A stretch of DNA of 64,000 nucleotides from DASPWW01 sp963841715 (lineage in GTDB: Bacteria; Actinomycetota; Thermoleophilia; Solirubrobacterales; 70-9). This document shows positions 25,902 to 34,826 of the stretch, one piece after another (positions within the stretch are counted from its first letter, which is position 1; every line of letters begins with the position of its first letter). The stretch is taken from positions 248,001 through 312,000 of the forward strand of contig CAWJDP010000003.1 of NCBI GenBank assembly GCA_963841715.1, written 5' to 3'. Below the pieces are notes generated by a model, which did no database searches, was not told the origin of the DNA, and saw only the letters and a program-made list of their open reading frames with translations. The position numbers and the translations under genes are program-made.

Positions 25902-27298
25902 CGCAACTCCTCCTCGCAACGAGCAGCCAGCTGCTCCCGGCCAGGGAGCAGATGGCGTTCACGCTCGGCGCCCACATCATCCTCGCGAGCCTCGGCGTCG
26001 CCTTCCCGGCGATGATGCTGATCGCCAACTACATCGGCCTGCGCCGCAACGACAGGGACGCGCTCGAGCTCGCGCAGCGGTGGTCGAAGGTCGCCGCCGT
26101 GACCGTCGCGGTCGGGGCGGTCACCGGCACCGTGCTGTCGTTCGAGTTCGGCCTCCTGTGGCCGACCTTCACGGGCCGCTTCGGTGGCGTGTTCGGGGTC
26201 CTGTTCGCGATCGAGGGCATCTTCTTCTTCCTCGAGGCGATCTTCATCGCGATCTACATCTACGGCTGGAAACGCCTCTCCGGGTGGGCGCACTTCTGGA
26301 CGGGCGTGCCGGTGGCGATCTCCGGCATCGGCGGCGCGTTCGCGGTCGTGGCGGTGAACTCGTGGATGAACCAGCCTCAGGGGTTCACGATCGTCAACGG
26401 CGAGGTCACCCACGTCGACCCGCTGAAGGTGATCTTCAACCCCGCGGTCTCCTACGAGGTCCCACACATGCTTCTCGCCGCGTATCTCGTCACCGGGTTT
26501 CTGATCGCCTCGGTCTACGCGGTCGGGATGCTGCGCGGGAGGCGGGACCGCCACCATCGGCTCGGCCTGCTGATTCCGCTCACCGTCGCGGCGATCCTGA
26601 CACCGATCCAGTTCATGGTCGGCGACACTGCCGCGCGCGCGATCGCCAACGACCAGCCCGTGAAGTTCGCGGGGATGGAATGCGTGCAGACTACGCATCG
26701 CGACGTCACCGAGTACCTGGGCGGGCGCTGCACGTCAAGCGGAGTGAAGGGGGGCATCGCGATCCCCGGGCTCGACTCGTTCCTGGTCGGCTTCAGCACC
26801 AACACGAAGGTCACGGGGCTCGACTCCGTCCCCCCTTCGGACCGCCCGCCCGCGGACACGCTGCTTCACCTCTCGTTCGATGCGATGGTCGGGATCTGCT
26901 CGGCGCTGATTCTGCTCGGACTGTGGCTCGGGGTCGTGTGGTGGCGGAAGCGCGACATCCCGCGTTCGCGCTGGTTCCTGCGCGCGACGGCCGTCTCCGG
27001 CGCCGCCGCAATCCTCGCCCTCGAGTGCGGCTGGATCGTGACCGAGGTCGGACGCCAGCCGTGGATCGTCTACCAGCTGATGCGAACGAAGGACGCGGTG
27101 ACGGGCGCCAGCGGGGTATGGATCAGCCTCTCGATCGTGCTCGTGCTGTACACGCTGATCGGGATCGCGACGATCGTCGTGCTGCGCGCGATGGCGCGGC
27201 GCTGGCGAACCCCCGGGGCTCGTGAGCCGGGGGGCCCCTACGGACCCCAGGCGGAGACGCCCGGCGCCGTGGCCGCTCACGGAGGGGAGCCGAGTTGA
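25898..27298 (+). CDS. cydA: Cytochrome bd ubiquinol oxidase subunit I
   Basis: 466 aa from GTG 25898, overlapping the NDH-2 stop. About nine membrane helices. The N-terminal heme-ligand His lies in QMAFTLGAHIILASLGV, and the GRQPW motif occurs in GWIVTEVGRQPWIVYQLMRTKDAV. The Q-loop is short, as in CIO-type enzymes. Together with CydB it reduces O2 to water with quinol electrons. The ~30 residues at the C-terminus are Gly/Pro-rich and hydrophilic. Confidence 0.95.
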   Translation: MTQLLLATSSQLLPAREQMAFTLGAHIILASLGVAFPAMMLIANYIGLRRNDRDALELAQRWSKVAAVTVAVGAVTGTVLSFEFGLLWPTFTGRFGGVFGVLFAIEGIFFFLEAIFIAIYIYGWKRLSGWAHFWTGVPVAISGIGGAFAVVAVNSWMNQPQGFTIVNGEVTHVDPLKVIFNPAVSYEVPHMLLAAYLVTGFLIASVYAVGMLRGRRDRHHRLGLLIPLTVAAILTPIQFMVGDTAARAIANDQPVKFAGMECVQTTHRDVTEYLGGRCTSSGVKGGIAIPGLDSFLVGFSTNTKVTGLDSVPPSDRPPADTLLHLSFDAMVGICSALILLGLWLGVVWWRKRDIPRSRWFLRATAVSGAAAILALECGWIVTEVGRQPWIVYQLMRTKDAVTGASGVWISLSIVLVLYTLIGIATIVVLRAMARRWRTPGAREPGGPYGPQAETPGAVAAHGGEPS

Positions 27299-28329
27299 GC
27301 ACCGCCGAGGCCGTGGCCGGGGTGCTGTGGGCCGGCGTCACCCTGTACGCCGTGTTCGGCGGCGCCGACTTCGGGGCTGGTCTTTGGACCCTGCTCGCGG
27401 GGCGGAGCGAGCGCGGCGAGCGGGCGCGCGCTCTGATCGACTGGGCGATCGGCCCCGTGTGGGAGGCCAACCACGTGTGGCTGATCTTCGTCCTCGTGAT
27501 CCTGTGGACCGCATTCTCGCTCGCCTTCGAGTCGATCATGTCGACCCTGTTCATCCCGCTCAGCCTCGCGGCGATCGGGATCGTCCTTCGAGGCTCCGGG
27601 TTCGCTTTCCATCGCGTCGCCGACAGGCTTCGTGGCCGGCGTATCGCCGAGAACGCATTCTCGCTCTCGTCTGTGCTCACCCCTTTCTTCCTGGGAACGG
27701 TCGTCGGCGCGGTCGCCTCCGGCCGGGTCCCGGTCGGCAACGCGCAGGGCAACGCGATCACGAGCTGGGTGAACCCCGCGTCACTGCTCACCGGGGCGCT
27801 GTTCGTCGTCGCCGGCGCCTACCTGTCGGCGGTGTTCCTGATCAGCGACGCGCGCCGTTTCGGCGAGCGGGATCTGGAGCGCTACTTCGCCGATCGCGCG
27901 CTTGTCGCGAGCGTCGTGGCCGGCGTGATCGCGATCGCGGGGATCCTCATCATGCGCTCCGACGCACGCTACATCTACGATCGTCTGACCAGCGATGGTC
28001 TGCCCCTCGTCGTGCTCTCGATGGTGTGCGGCGCGGCGGTGCTCGTGCTTCTGCGCCGCGGCGGACGCCGCTGGCTGCGCCCGCTCGCGGTCGGCGCGGT
28101 GGTCGCGGTCGTATGGGGATGGGGAGTGGCGCAGTATCCGTATCTGCTGCCCGAGACGCTGACGATCAGCGGCGGCGCCGAGCCGAGCGCCACACTGACC
28201 ACGGTGCTGATCGTGTTCGGGATCGCCGTGGTGCTCGTGCTGCCGGCGCTGGGGCTCCTCTACACCCTCAGCCAGCGGACGATGCTCGAGCCCGAGAGCC
28301 CGCGGCCCGGCCAGACGACCGGCGGCTGA
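27295..28329 (+). CDS. cydB: Cytochrome bd ubiquinol oxidase subunit II
   Basis: 344 aa from TTG 27295 (TTGA overlap with cydA). N-terminus AGVLWAGVTLYAVFGGADFGAGLW and WLIFVLVILWTAF match CydB; about nine membrane helices. It pairs with CydA in the membrane oxidase. No cydDC exporter genes follow in the window. It ends the long plus-strand operon starting near 19.4 kb, and converges on a DUF389 gene. Confidence 0.95.
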   Translation: MSTAEAVAGVLWAGVTLYAVFGGADFGAGLWTLLAGRSERGERARALIDWAIGPVWEANHVWLIFVLVILWTAFSLAFESIMSTLFIPLSLAAIGIVLRGSGFAFHRVADRLRGRRIAENAFSLSSVLTPFFLGTVVGAVASGRVPVGNAQGNAITSWVNPASLLTGALFVVAGAYLSAVFLISDARRFGERDLERYFADRALVASVVAGVIAIAGILIMRSDARYIYDRLTSDGLPLVVLSMVCGAAVLVLLRRGGRRWLRPLAVGAVVAVVWGWGVAQYPYLLPETLTISGGAEPSATLTTVLIVFGIAVVLVLPALGLLYTLSQRTMLEPESPRPGQTTGG

Positions 28330-28339
28330 TGCGTCGAAC

Positions 28340-29233
28340 CTAGTCGCGTGCCCGTTCCGGGCGCGTGTAGCGCCGCTGGATGAGGAGCGTCGCCGTCCCG
28401 GACAGCAGGAGCATCGCGACGTTCACGGCGAGCACCGCGAGCGCGCCCGGTACCTTGTCCGCCTCGCCGAATCCGGCGGCGACGCCAAGATATGCGGCTG
28501 CCGGGATCGTGGTGATCGAGATCGCCACGCCCACGGCCGAGCTCGCGCGGGTCTCGAATGCGAGCATGCCGGCCACGCCGGCCGCGAGCGCCACCCCGAT
28601 CGTCGCCGAGCTGACGCTCGTCAGCCCGGACAGCGCCGACTCGCCGACGACGAAGCCAGAGGGCAGCAGCTTGAAGAGCTTGAGACCTGCGGTTAGTGCG
28701 ATCGCGGCTGCGCACGTCGTGCCAAGCCCGACGACCAGGGTCGCGAACGCGTTCGCGGCGAGTCGTGCGCGGCGACTCGCGAGCCCGACGCAGGTGGCGT
28801 TGATCGGCAGCGTGTCGGGGCTGATTGCCATCGCCCCAACGATAAGGATCCCGCTGGCCTCGATGACGCCGAACCCCGCAATCACCCCAGCCACGATCAT
28901 GAACACGAGGTAGCGGGCGACAGGGCGGGCGTCCTGGCGCGCCTGCCCGAGGACATCGGCCCAGATCAGGCTTACGTTCGCGCGTCCGCGGCTGAGCGCC
29001 CCGATTTCGTCGAGCCGAGCCAGGGTGATGTTCTCACCCTGCACGCCATGGTCCGCGAGTGCCTCGAGGGCCGCATCAGCCGAAGCGGGAGATACCTGCG
29101 CCGTGAGCAGTGCGTGCCCCGGGCGCACCCCGGGCGAGACGACAACGTGCTGCGCCTCACCGCAGTCCTCGAGCCGCTCCCCGATCTCGGTCAAGGACAC
29201 GGATTCGCCGTAGACGCGGAGGTGCAGCGTCAC
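28340..29233 (-). CDS. DUF389 domain membrane protein (first copy)
   Basis: 297 aa from GTG 29233. A soluble N-terminal ~110-residue domain precedes six or so membrane helices with the conserved GILIVGAMAISPDTLPI and FETRASSAVGVAISITTIPAAAYLGVA motifs of DUF389. The family is uncharacterised. GTGA overlap with the upstream cyclase-family gene. A second, separate DUF389 gene lies at 36.7-37.6 kb. Confidence 0.88.
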   Translation of the reverse strand: MTLHLRVYGESVSLTEIGERLEDCGEAQHVVVSPGVRPGHALLTAQVSPASADAALEALADHGVQGENITLARLDEIGALSRGRANVSLIWADVLGQARQDARPVARYLVFMIVAGVIAGFGVIEASGILIVGAMAISPDTLPINATCVGLASRRARLAANAFATLVVGLGTTCAAAIALTAGLKLFKLLPSGFVVGESALSGLTSVSSATIGVALAAGVAGMLAFETRASSAVGVAISITTIPAAAYLGVAAGFGEADKVPGALAVLAVNVAMLLLSGTATLLIQRRYTRPERARD

Positions 29234-30168
29234 AGGATCGCGATCGGGTTCAGCGGCGATCCCGTCCCGTGAGGTATCCGCAGCGGCGCGCCCACGAACA
29301 GGAACTCCCAACGGCCGGCCTGCTCGCAGCGCCGCGCGAGGTCCTCGAACTGCAGGTAGTCGAGCAGGTGGATGCCCATCGCGTTGAGCGCGAGCACGTG
29401 GATCGGGAACGCGACCCCCTCGGTGGTGCTCGGCGCCGTGTCGTTGTTGCCGTCCGAGCCCAGCGCGGCAACTTCCCGCTGCGCGAGAAACGAGGCCGTC
29501 TTCGGGTGCAGGCCGGCCTTCGAGACCGAGGTGTCCCACGGCGGAAGCTCCGCGATCCGGCGCGCGTGACCGGTGCGGACGAGCAGGATGTCGCCGGCGC
29601 CTACCCGGACCCCCTGCTCGCGCTCTGCCGCCTCGAGGTCCTCGGGGAACACGTGCTCTCCCGGCTCGATCCACGGGACATCCCGGACGCGGGGCGCGTC
29701 GAGCAGAACGCCCCGGCCGACGAGGCCGTCCTTTAGCAGCTCGATCGCACCCGTCTCTGCGCCTCGCGAGGTGATCGACTCGTCGGGCTCACCGCCAAAG
29801 AGCGCGCCCTCGAAGGCGACGTGGCAGAGGGCGTCGATGTGGCTGTGCGTGTCGTTGTGGTAGTCGACGCCGATGTAGTCCTTTGCGAAGCGCACGCTGC
29901 CGGAGCCGATGTCGACGTCGGTCAGCATCGTCATGTGGTGATCGGCGGGTTCGGGGTTCTCGATCCCGGTCTCGGTGTCGAGCGGTCGGCTGAGTGTCAC
30001 CGTGACGCCGCTGCGGACCAGCTTCGCGGCCGCGGCGATCCGCTCTGCGCTGAGGTGGTTCAGCGTCCCGCGTCGGGACTGATCGCCCCAGCGATCCCAG
30101 TTGGAGACCGCCGCGAAGAGCTCCCTGAACTCCACGGCGGAGATGTCGAAGCGCTCGCCGGTATCCAT
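29230..30168 (-). CDS. Cyclase-family (kynurenine formamidase-like) metal hydrolase
   Basis: 312 aa. The metal-binding motif reads DYHNDTHSHIDALCH (His104, His108, His110, Asp112, His116), and the middle contains GAGDILLVRTGH, both typical of the cyclase family (Pfam PF04199). These enzymes open amides or lactones; the substrate is not predictable. ATG 30168 shares a base with the stop of the upstream phosphodiesterase fragment. Confidence 0.88.
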   Translation of the reverse strand: MDTGERFDISAVEFRELFAAVSNWDRWGDQSRRGTLNHLSAERIAAAAKLVRSGVTVTLSRPLDTETGIENPEPADHHMTMLTDVDIGSGSVRFAKDYIGVDYHNDTHSHIDALCHVAFEGALFGGEPDESITSRGAETGAIELLKDGLVGRGVLLDAPRVRDVPWIEPGEHVFPEDLEAAEREQGVRVGAGDILLVRTGHARRIAELPPWDTSVSKAGLHPKTASFLAQREVAALGSDGNNDTAPSTTEGVAFPIHVLALNAMGIHLLDYLQFEDLARRCEQAGRWEFLFVGAPLRIPHGTGSPLNPIAIL

Positions 30169-30806
30169 CAGCGCTCTCCATCGGCGCCGTGCGGCCTCAG
30201 CTTGAGCCCCGACTCGGCCAGCCAGCGACGCAGCTCGCCATGCATCGCTTCGACGCCGACGATCGCAGCACTCTCCTCGCTCCATGTGCTCGGCACGAGG
30301 GCGAACGGGTGGCTCTGCCAGCCGCCGAGTCCACCGTGCGAGCCCATGAACTCCTCGAACGGCGCGACCTCGTTCTCCTCAGGGTCGTACATGCAGTTCA
30401 CGAGGATGTCGGGGCAGTTCGGAAAGCCGTCGGTCCGGCGCAGGTGGTCGGCAGCGTTTGGCCCGAAGTGGCGCAACGGGTCCTCGCCCGTGACGGTGTC
30501 GTCGTGCAGCGTTCGGGTCCCCTCACCGCCGACGACGATCGCGCCGCCGTTGTCCGAGCGCACCATCACGAAGGCGATCCCGGGGTGGCCCGCGAGGGTG
30601 CTGATCAGCCGCGGATGTTTGGACTCGATCTCGCCGACCGACATCCGCTGGTCGTTCTCAGGCAGCGAGATCAGACCGAGGCCGCCCGACGCGAGCACGA
30701 CCGCGGTGTGCTCCGAGGCGTCCCTCCTCTCCTCTTGGGCAGCCTTCCGATTCGGCCCCAGAACGACCTGTCCGTCGACGATCTGATCGCGCGTCGCCCG
30801 CGCCAA
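30168..30806 (-). CDS. C-terminal part of frameshifted membrane phosphodiesterase
   Basis: 212 codons from TTG 30806. The sequence (VVLASGGLGLISLPEN, HFGPNAADHLRRTDGFPNCPDILVN, FEEFMGSHGGLGGWQSHPF) continues the alkaline-phosphatase-like phosphodiesterase begun by the upstream frame and carries its C-terminal metal-binding His (GSHGG). It has no independent ribosome binding site. It overlaps the previous reading frame, as expected from a single-base change near 30805. Confidence 0.7.
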   Translation of the reverse strand: MARATRDQIVDGQVVLGPNRKAAQEERRDASEHTAVVLASGGLGLISLPENDQRMSVGEIESKHPRLISTLAGHPGIAFVMVRSDNGGAIVVGGEGTRTLHDDTVTGEDPLRHFGPNAADHLRRTDGFPNCPDILVNCMYDPEENEVAPFEEFMGSHGGLGGWQSHPFALVPSTWSEESAAIVGVEAMHGELRRWLAESGLKLRPHGADGER

Positions 30807-32235
30807 GAAGACGCGCGCCGGCGCCCTCCTCGTGGCGGGCGTCAGTTAGTGCCCCGCCCACGGTGCTCAGGCCCTCGTCGGTCGTGGCCGGCGCGAACAC
30901 GTCTCCCTCGTCGAGGGCGCCCTCGACAAGCGCGTCCAGCGTGATGCCGTAACGCTGGCGAAACGGGCGGCCCTGGCTCTGTCCGTGGTCCGAGAGGACG
31001 ACCAGGTGGTAGGGGCGAGGCGCCCGCTCGACAGCGTCCTCGAGCCGTGCCAACTCTGCGTCGTGTTGGCGCAGCACGGCGAACGCGTCGGGCTGGTCCA
31101 CTCCCGAATGGTGGGCGACCTCGTCGTATCCGACGAAGGTGGAGTAGGCGACCGGCACCCCCTCGACGATGTCGCCAAACAGGGTCGCGACATTGAGATC
31201 GCGCATGATCACCGTGATCGCACCCCTCATCAGCGGGTATAGGCCCCCACGGTTGACGTGGTCCTCTCCAAGCTTTCGCTGGCGGCGCGCGGCTCGGAGC
31301 TCCAGCACGACGTCCCAAAGATAGAGGGCGAGTGTGCGCGTGAACCCGTATGGATCAGCGAAGTAGGCGAAGTACGCGTTCGCCCGAGACCGCTTGCGGT
31401 CTCTGACGACGCTCATCGTTGCCGTGCATCGCGGTGCGTCCCCGGAGAACATGTTCCCGCGGCTGGCGCCATCCACCGCAAGCAGGCCGCCGCCGTCGGA
31501 TCGACGCCGCTCGATCTCGGCAGCGTCCTTGCTGTGGTTGGAGACCATCGTGCGTCCGGTTTCCTTCTCATACCAGCGGAAGGCCGGCATGTCGTGGTTG
31601 CTGCCGAGCAGCAGGCCGGCCTGGCTCGCCCCCGTCTGGGAGGACAGATCGCACTCCCAGGGGACGATCCGGTGGCTACCCTCGTCCAACCACCGCGCCA
31701 TGTTCGGTGCATGGCCCTCGCTCAGCGCCCGCCGCAGGATCGGCTCGGCGAGACCGTCGATCTCGAACAGAATCACGCCGGCGACCTCGGTTTGGTTCCG
31801 CCGCCTCACCCGACGGGCACGGCGGCGCACCATGCGGAGCTGGCGGGCGTCGTCGTCGAAGCTCAGCGCGGGCGCCAGAACCATCAGGCTGAGCGAGACG
31901 ACGATCGCGGCGGCAAGCGAGTCCAGGAACGGGGGCGCATTCCCGTCGATGACCTCGATCGCGACCGAGACCACGGCCGCGTTCAGGGCCAGCGAGCCGA
32001 GGCCGAAGCTGAACACGGCGAGCGGCAAGACCACGCGGATCACAAGTGGCCACAACAGCGCGTTGATCACGGCGATCAGCGCGGTCGTCAGGAGCGCGGC
32101 GCCGAGGCTGGGAACGTCGATGCCGGGGAGCAGCGCGGTCGTCGCCCAGAAGACGAGCGCGACGAGCAACCACAGCAACAACCCGCGCGCCGCGATCCCG
32201 GCGACAAGACGGGCTCCGCGTCTCGCGCTCGTCAC
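30658..32235 (-). CDS. Phage-holin-like membrane domain fused to phosphodiesterase, N-terminal part
   Basis: About 525 codons from GTG 32235. Residues 1-125 have four hydrophobic helices as in the phage holin family IV proteins. An alkaline-phosphatase-superfamily phosphodiesterase domain follows: GVILFEIDGL, the nucleophile region SQTGASQAG, and SDHGQSQG. Homology ends near TVGGALTDARHEEGAGARL (about 30808), after which the frame gives Arg-rich nonsense to 30658. The natural continuation is in the adjacent frame (30806 to 30168). Overlaps the MBL gene stop by 4 bp. Confidence 0.75.
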   Translation of the reverse strand: MTSARRGARLVAGIAARGLLLWLLVALVFWATTALLPGIDVPSLGAALLTTALIAVINALLWPLVIRVVLPLAVFSFGLGSLALNAAVVSVAIEVIDGNAPPFLDSLAAAIVVSLSLMVLAPALSFDDDARQLRMVRRRARRVRRRNQTEVAGVILFEIDGLAEPILRRALSEGHAPNMARWLDEGSHRIVPWECDLSSQTGASQAGLLLGSNHDMPAFRWYEKETGRTMVSNHSKDAAEIERRRSDGGGLLAVDGASRGNMFSGDAPRCTATMSVVRDRKRSRANAYFAYFADPYGFTRTLALYLWDVVLELRAARRQRKLGEDHVNRGGLYPLMRGAITVIMRDLNVATLFGDIVEGVPVAYSTFVGYDEVAHHSGVDQPDAFAVLRQHDAELARLEDAVERAPRPYHLVVLSDHGQSQGRPFRQRYGITLDALVEGALDEGDVFAPATTDEGLSTVGGALTDARHEEGAGARLLGAGDARSDRRRTGRSGAESEGCPRGEEGRLGAHRGRARVGRPRSDLAA

Positions 32236-32978
32236 AGCGCCATGTCCTCGCCGGGCCGCAGGACCCGTACTTTAACTTCGGGTGTCGCCTCGGCGGCGAG
32301 CCGCGCGAACTCGATCGGGGGCTGTGTGAGTCGATCGGGCCGAATACGGGCGAGACCGACGGGATAGAGAGTTCCCCAATGAATCGGAACTGCGACGCGG
32401 GGGCGAATCAACTTCAGGGCCTGCACCGCGCCGGCGGGATCGAGATGCCCGGGACCGAGCGACAGGCCCCAGCCCCATATCGGGAGCAGCGCGAGGTCCA
32501 GCGGTCCAAGCTCGCCCATCTCGTCGACGAGGTCGGTATCGCCGGCGAAGTAGGCTCGGCGCCGATCGCTCGCGATCACATAACCCAGGGGATCCGCTCG
32601 AGGCCCCCGGCGGCCGCGGCGTGGGTCATGGAGGGCGGACACTGCGGTCACCGTCAGCGTGCCGACGGAGATCGTCTCGCGGACGCCAATCTCGCGAATG
32701 TCATCGCCGCCCGCCTTGGCGGCCAGAACGCCGGCGCCGCGCGGCACGATGACGGGGATCTTCGACGACAGCCGTCGAAGCGACCCAAGATCGAGGTGAT
32801 CGCGGTGCAAATGGGAGATCAGCACGGCGTCGGGAGCGCCCAAGAACTCGGAACCGACCGGCGGCGCGTGTCTGCGGAGCGGCCCGAGCCAGCGCCTGAA
32901 GAGGGGATCGGTGAGGACGGATGTGCCGTCCAGCCGCAGCAGAGTGGTCGCGTGACCGGCGTAGCCGAGCCGGTCCAC
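32232..32978 (-). CDS. MBL-fold metallo-hydrolase (UlaG-like)
   Basis: 248 aa. N-terminus LGYAGHATTLLRLDGTSVLTDPLF, metal motif SHLHRDHLD, then YFAGDTDLVDEMGELGPLDLALLPIW, and a late His in VPIHWGT. This arrangement fits UlaG/YtnP-type hydrolases. The substrate is unknown. Close to the hydroxyacid dehydrogenase gene upstream (5 bp), so likely cotranscribed. Confidence 0.9.
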   Translation of the reverse strand: MDRLGYAGHATTLLRLDGTSVLTDPLFRRWLGPLRRHAPPVGSEFLGAPDAVLISHLHRDHLDLGSLRRLSSKIPVIVPRGAGVLAAKAGGDDIREIGVRETISVGTLTVTAVSALHDPRRGRRGPRADPLGYVIASDRRRAYFAGDTDLVDEMGELGPLDLALLPIWGWGLSLGPGHLDPAGAVQALKLIRPRVAVPIHWGTLYPVGLARIRPDRLTQPPIEFARLAAEATPEVKVRVLRPGEDMAL

Positions 32979-32983
32979 TTCGA

Positions 32984-33967
32984 TCAGGCGACGCGATTGG
33001 GCGGTTCTTCACCTCGCAGCGCGGCAAGCACGCTGTCGGCCACGAGGCGCGCCATCGCGTCGCGCGCACGCGTCGTCGCCGAGCCCATGTGGGGTAGCAG
33101 CTCGCAGTGCGGAGCCTCGAGCAGCTCCGCCGGGACGCGCGGCTCGTTGTCGTAGGCATCGAGCCCGGCCGCTCCGATCTCGCCGTCGCGCAACGCTCGC
33201 GCCAAGGCGGGCGCATCCACTAGCGATCCCCGGGCGGCGTTGACGAGGATCGCCTCCGGCTTCATCGCTTGAAGCTCCGCAATACCGATCAGCCCATCTG
33301 TCTCGGGCGTCGCGGGCGCGTGGAGGCTGACGACGTCCGCGTCTCGAAGCAGCTCTTCGAGCTCGACCCTAACGGCGCCCAGCTCGCGCTCAGGCTCCAG
33401 CTTCCGGGCCGGGCCCGCGTACAGGGTCCTCCCGGCCAGGGGGCCGACGAGCTCGGCGTAGCGGGACCCGATCCGCCCCATGCCGACGATGCCGAACGCG
33501 GCGCCGCTCAGCTCGGTGCCCAGGTAGCCGCCCGGGTCGAGGCCCGTCCACTTGCCCGCCCGCAGGTCGGCCGCGGCAGCGGTGATGTGCCGCGCCGCAG
33601 CGAGCGTCAACGCGAGTGCGAGCTCGGCGGTCGCGTCCGTGAGCACGTCGGGAGTGTTGGTGACCGCGACGCCCCGCGCGCGACAGGCATCGAGGTCGAC
33701 GTTCTCGTAGCCGACGGCGAAGGTGGCGACGATCTTCAGCTGCTCCCCGGCGACATCGAGAAGCGTCTCGTCGACGGGAATAGTGGGGTCGACCACGATC
33801 GCGTTCGATCCGGGGACCAGCTCGAGCAGCCGCTCGCGCGTCACGTCGAGGCTCCCCTGCCTGATCTCGCAACTGGCCTCGAGCCGCTCGAGACCGGCGG
33901 GGAGCAACCTGCGAGCGACGAGCACGACGGGTTTCGCGACGGGAGAAGTCGGCAAGGCGCGCGACAC
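32984..33967 (-). CDS. D-2-hydroxyacid dehydrogenase (glyoxylate reductase-like)
   Basis: 327 aa from GTG 33967. NAD-binding motif GIVGMGRIGSRYAEL, catalytic Arg in NAARGSLVDAPALARAL, Glu in DNEP, and His in LLPHMGSAT. This is the D-isomer-specific hydroxyacid dehydrogenase family (glyoxylate, hydroxypyruvate or phosphoglycerate). It lacks the extra ACT domain of SerA. GTG 33967 leaves a 31-bp gap to the divergent PfkB gene; longer starts would overlap it. Confidence 0.9.
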   Translation of the reverse strand: MSRALPTSPVAKPVVLVARRLLPAGLERLEASCEIRQGSLDVTRERLLELVPGSNAIVVDPTIPVDETLLDVAGEQLKIVATFAVGYENVDLDACRARGVAVTNTPDVLTDATAELALALTLAAARHITAAAADLRAGKWTGLDPGGYLGTELSGAAFGIVGMGRIGSRYAELVGPLAGRTLYAGPARKLEPERELGAVRVELEELLRDADVVSLHAPATPETDGLIGIAELQAMKPEAILVNAARGSLVDAPALARALRDGEIGAAGLDAYDNEPRVPAELLEAPHCELLPHMGSATTRARDAMARLVADSVLAALRGEEPPNRVA

Positions 33968-33998
33968 GCTACCGCCTGCGGCTGGAAGTATCGAGCCG

Positions 33999-34826
33999 AT
34001 GCGGGTCGCCGTCATCGGACACGTCGAGTGGGGCGATTTCGCCCCGGTGGAGCGCGTTCCGGCGCAGGGGGAGATTGTTCACGCGCGCGGACCGTGGCAG
34101 GTGGTCGCCGGAGGCGGCGCGGTCGCGGCGGTCCAGCTCGCGAAGCTCGCCGGGGAGGCGCTCTTCCTGACCGCGCTCGGCGACGATGCGCTCGGCCACC
34201 GCGCGAAGCAGGATCTCGAGCGAATGGGCGTTCGGGTTGAGGCCGCCTGGCGTCCAGAACCCCAGCGGCGCGCCTTCGTCCACCTCGACTCCGACGCTGA
34301 GCGCACGATCACGGTGCTCGGCGACCGCGTCTTCCCGCGCGGCGAGGACCAGCTTCCCTGGGACGAGCTCGCCGACGTCGACGCCGTCTACCTGACGGCC
34401 GGGGACGCCGCGGCAGTGCGCGCGGCGCGCGCGGCGCGAACGCTGGTCGCGACGGTGCGCGCGATCACCGCCCTGCGCGAGGCCGGCGTCGAGCTCGACG
34501 CGCTCGTCGCGAGCTCGGCCGACGCCGGCGAGCGCTACGAGCGCGGGGGGATCGACCCCGAGCCGCTGCATGTCGCGCGCACCGAGGGCTCGGGCGGTGG
34601 CTTGGTCGAGGCGCCCGACGGCACGACCGACCACTGGACTGCGGCACCGCTGCCGGGGCCGGCGGTCGACAGCTACGGCGCCGGCGACTCGTTCGCCGCG
34701 GGCCTCGCATACGGGCTCGGTGACGGGCGCGCGATCGACGCGGCGCTCGAGCTCGCGGCACGCTGCGGCGCCGCGTGCGTCGCTGGACGCGGGCCCTACG
34801 AGGGGCAGCTCACGCGGCCGGACTGA
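33999..34826 (+). CDS. PfkB-family carbohydrate kinase
   Basis: 275 aa. N-terminal VAVIGHVEWGDFAPVERVPAQGEI, a GGGAVAAVQLAKL segment, and the C-terminal signature DSYGAGDSFAAGL with the catalytic Asp. Phosphorylates a sugar or nucleoside. The C-terminus overlaps the convergent MFS gene by 17 bp. Paired divergently with the hydroxyacid dehydrogenase, which hints at a shared sugar-acid pathway (inference). Confidence 0.9.
   Translation: MRVAVIGHVEWGDFAPVERVPAQGEIVHARGPWQVVAGGGAVAAVQLAKLAGEALFLTALGDDALGHRAKQDLERMGVRVEAAWRPEPQRRAFVHLDSDAERTITVLGDRVFPRGEDQLPWDELADVDAVYLTAGDAAAVRAARAARTLVATVRAITALREAGVELDALVASSADAGERYERGGIDPEPLHVARTEGSGGGLVEAPDGTTDHWTAAPLPGPAVDSYGAGDSFAAGLAYGLGDGRAIDAALELAARCGAACVAGRGPYEGQLTRPD

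Noticed and set aside
30795..30815. Programmed ribosomal frameshift in the holin-domain phosphodiesterase
   Set aside because: No slippery heptamer with a downstream pseudoknot or internal Shine-Dalgarno was evident; mutation or sequencing error is simpler.
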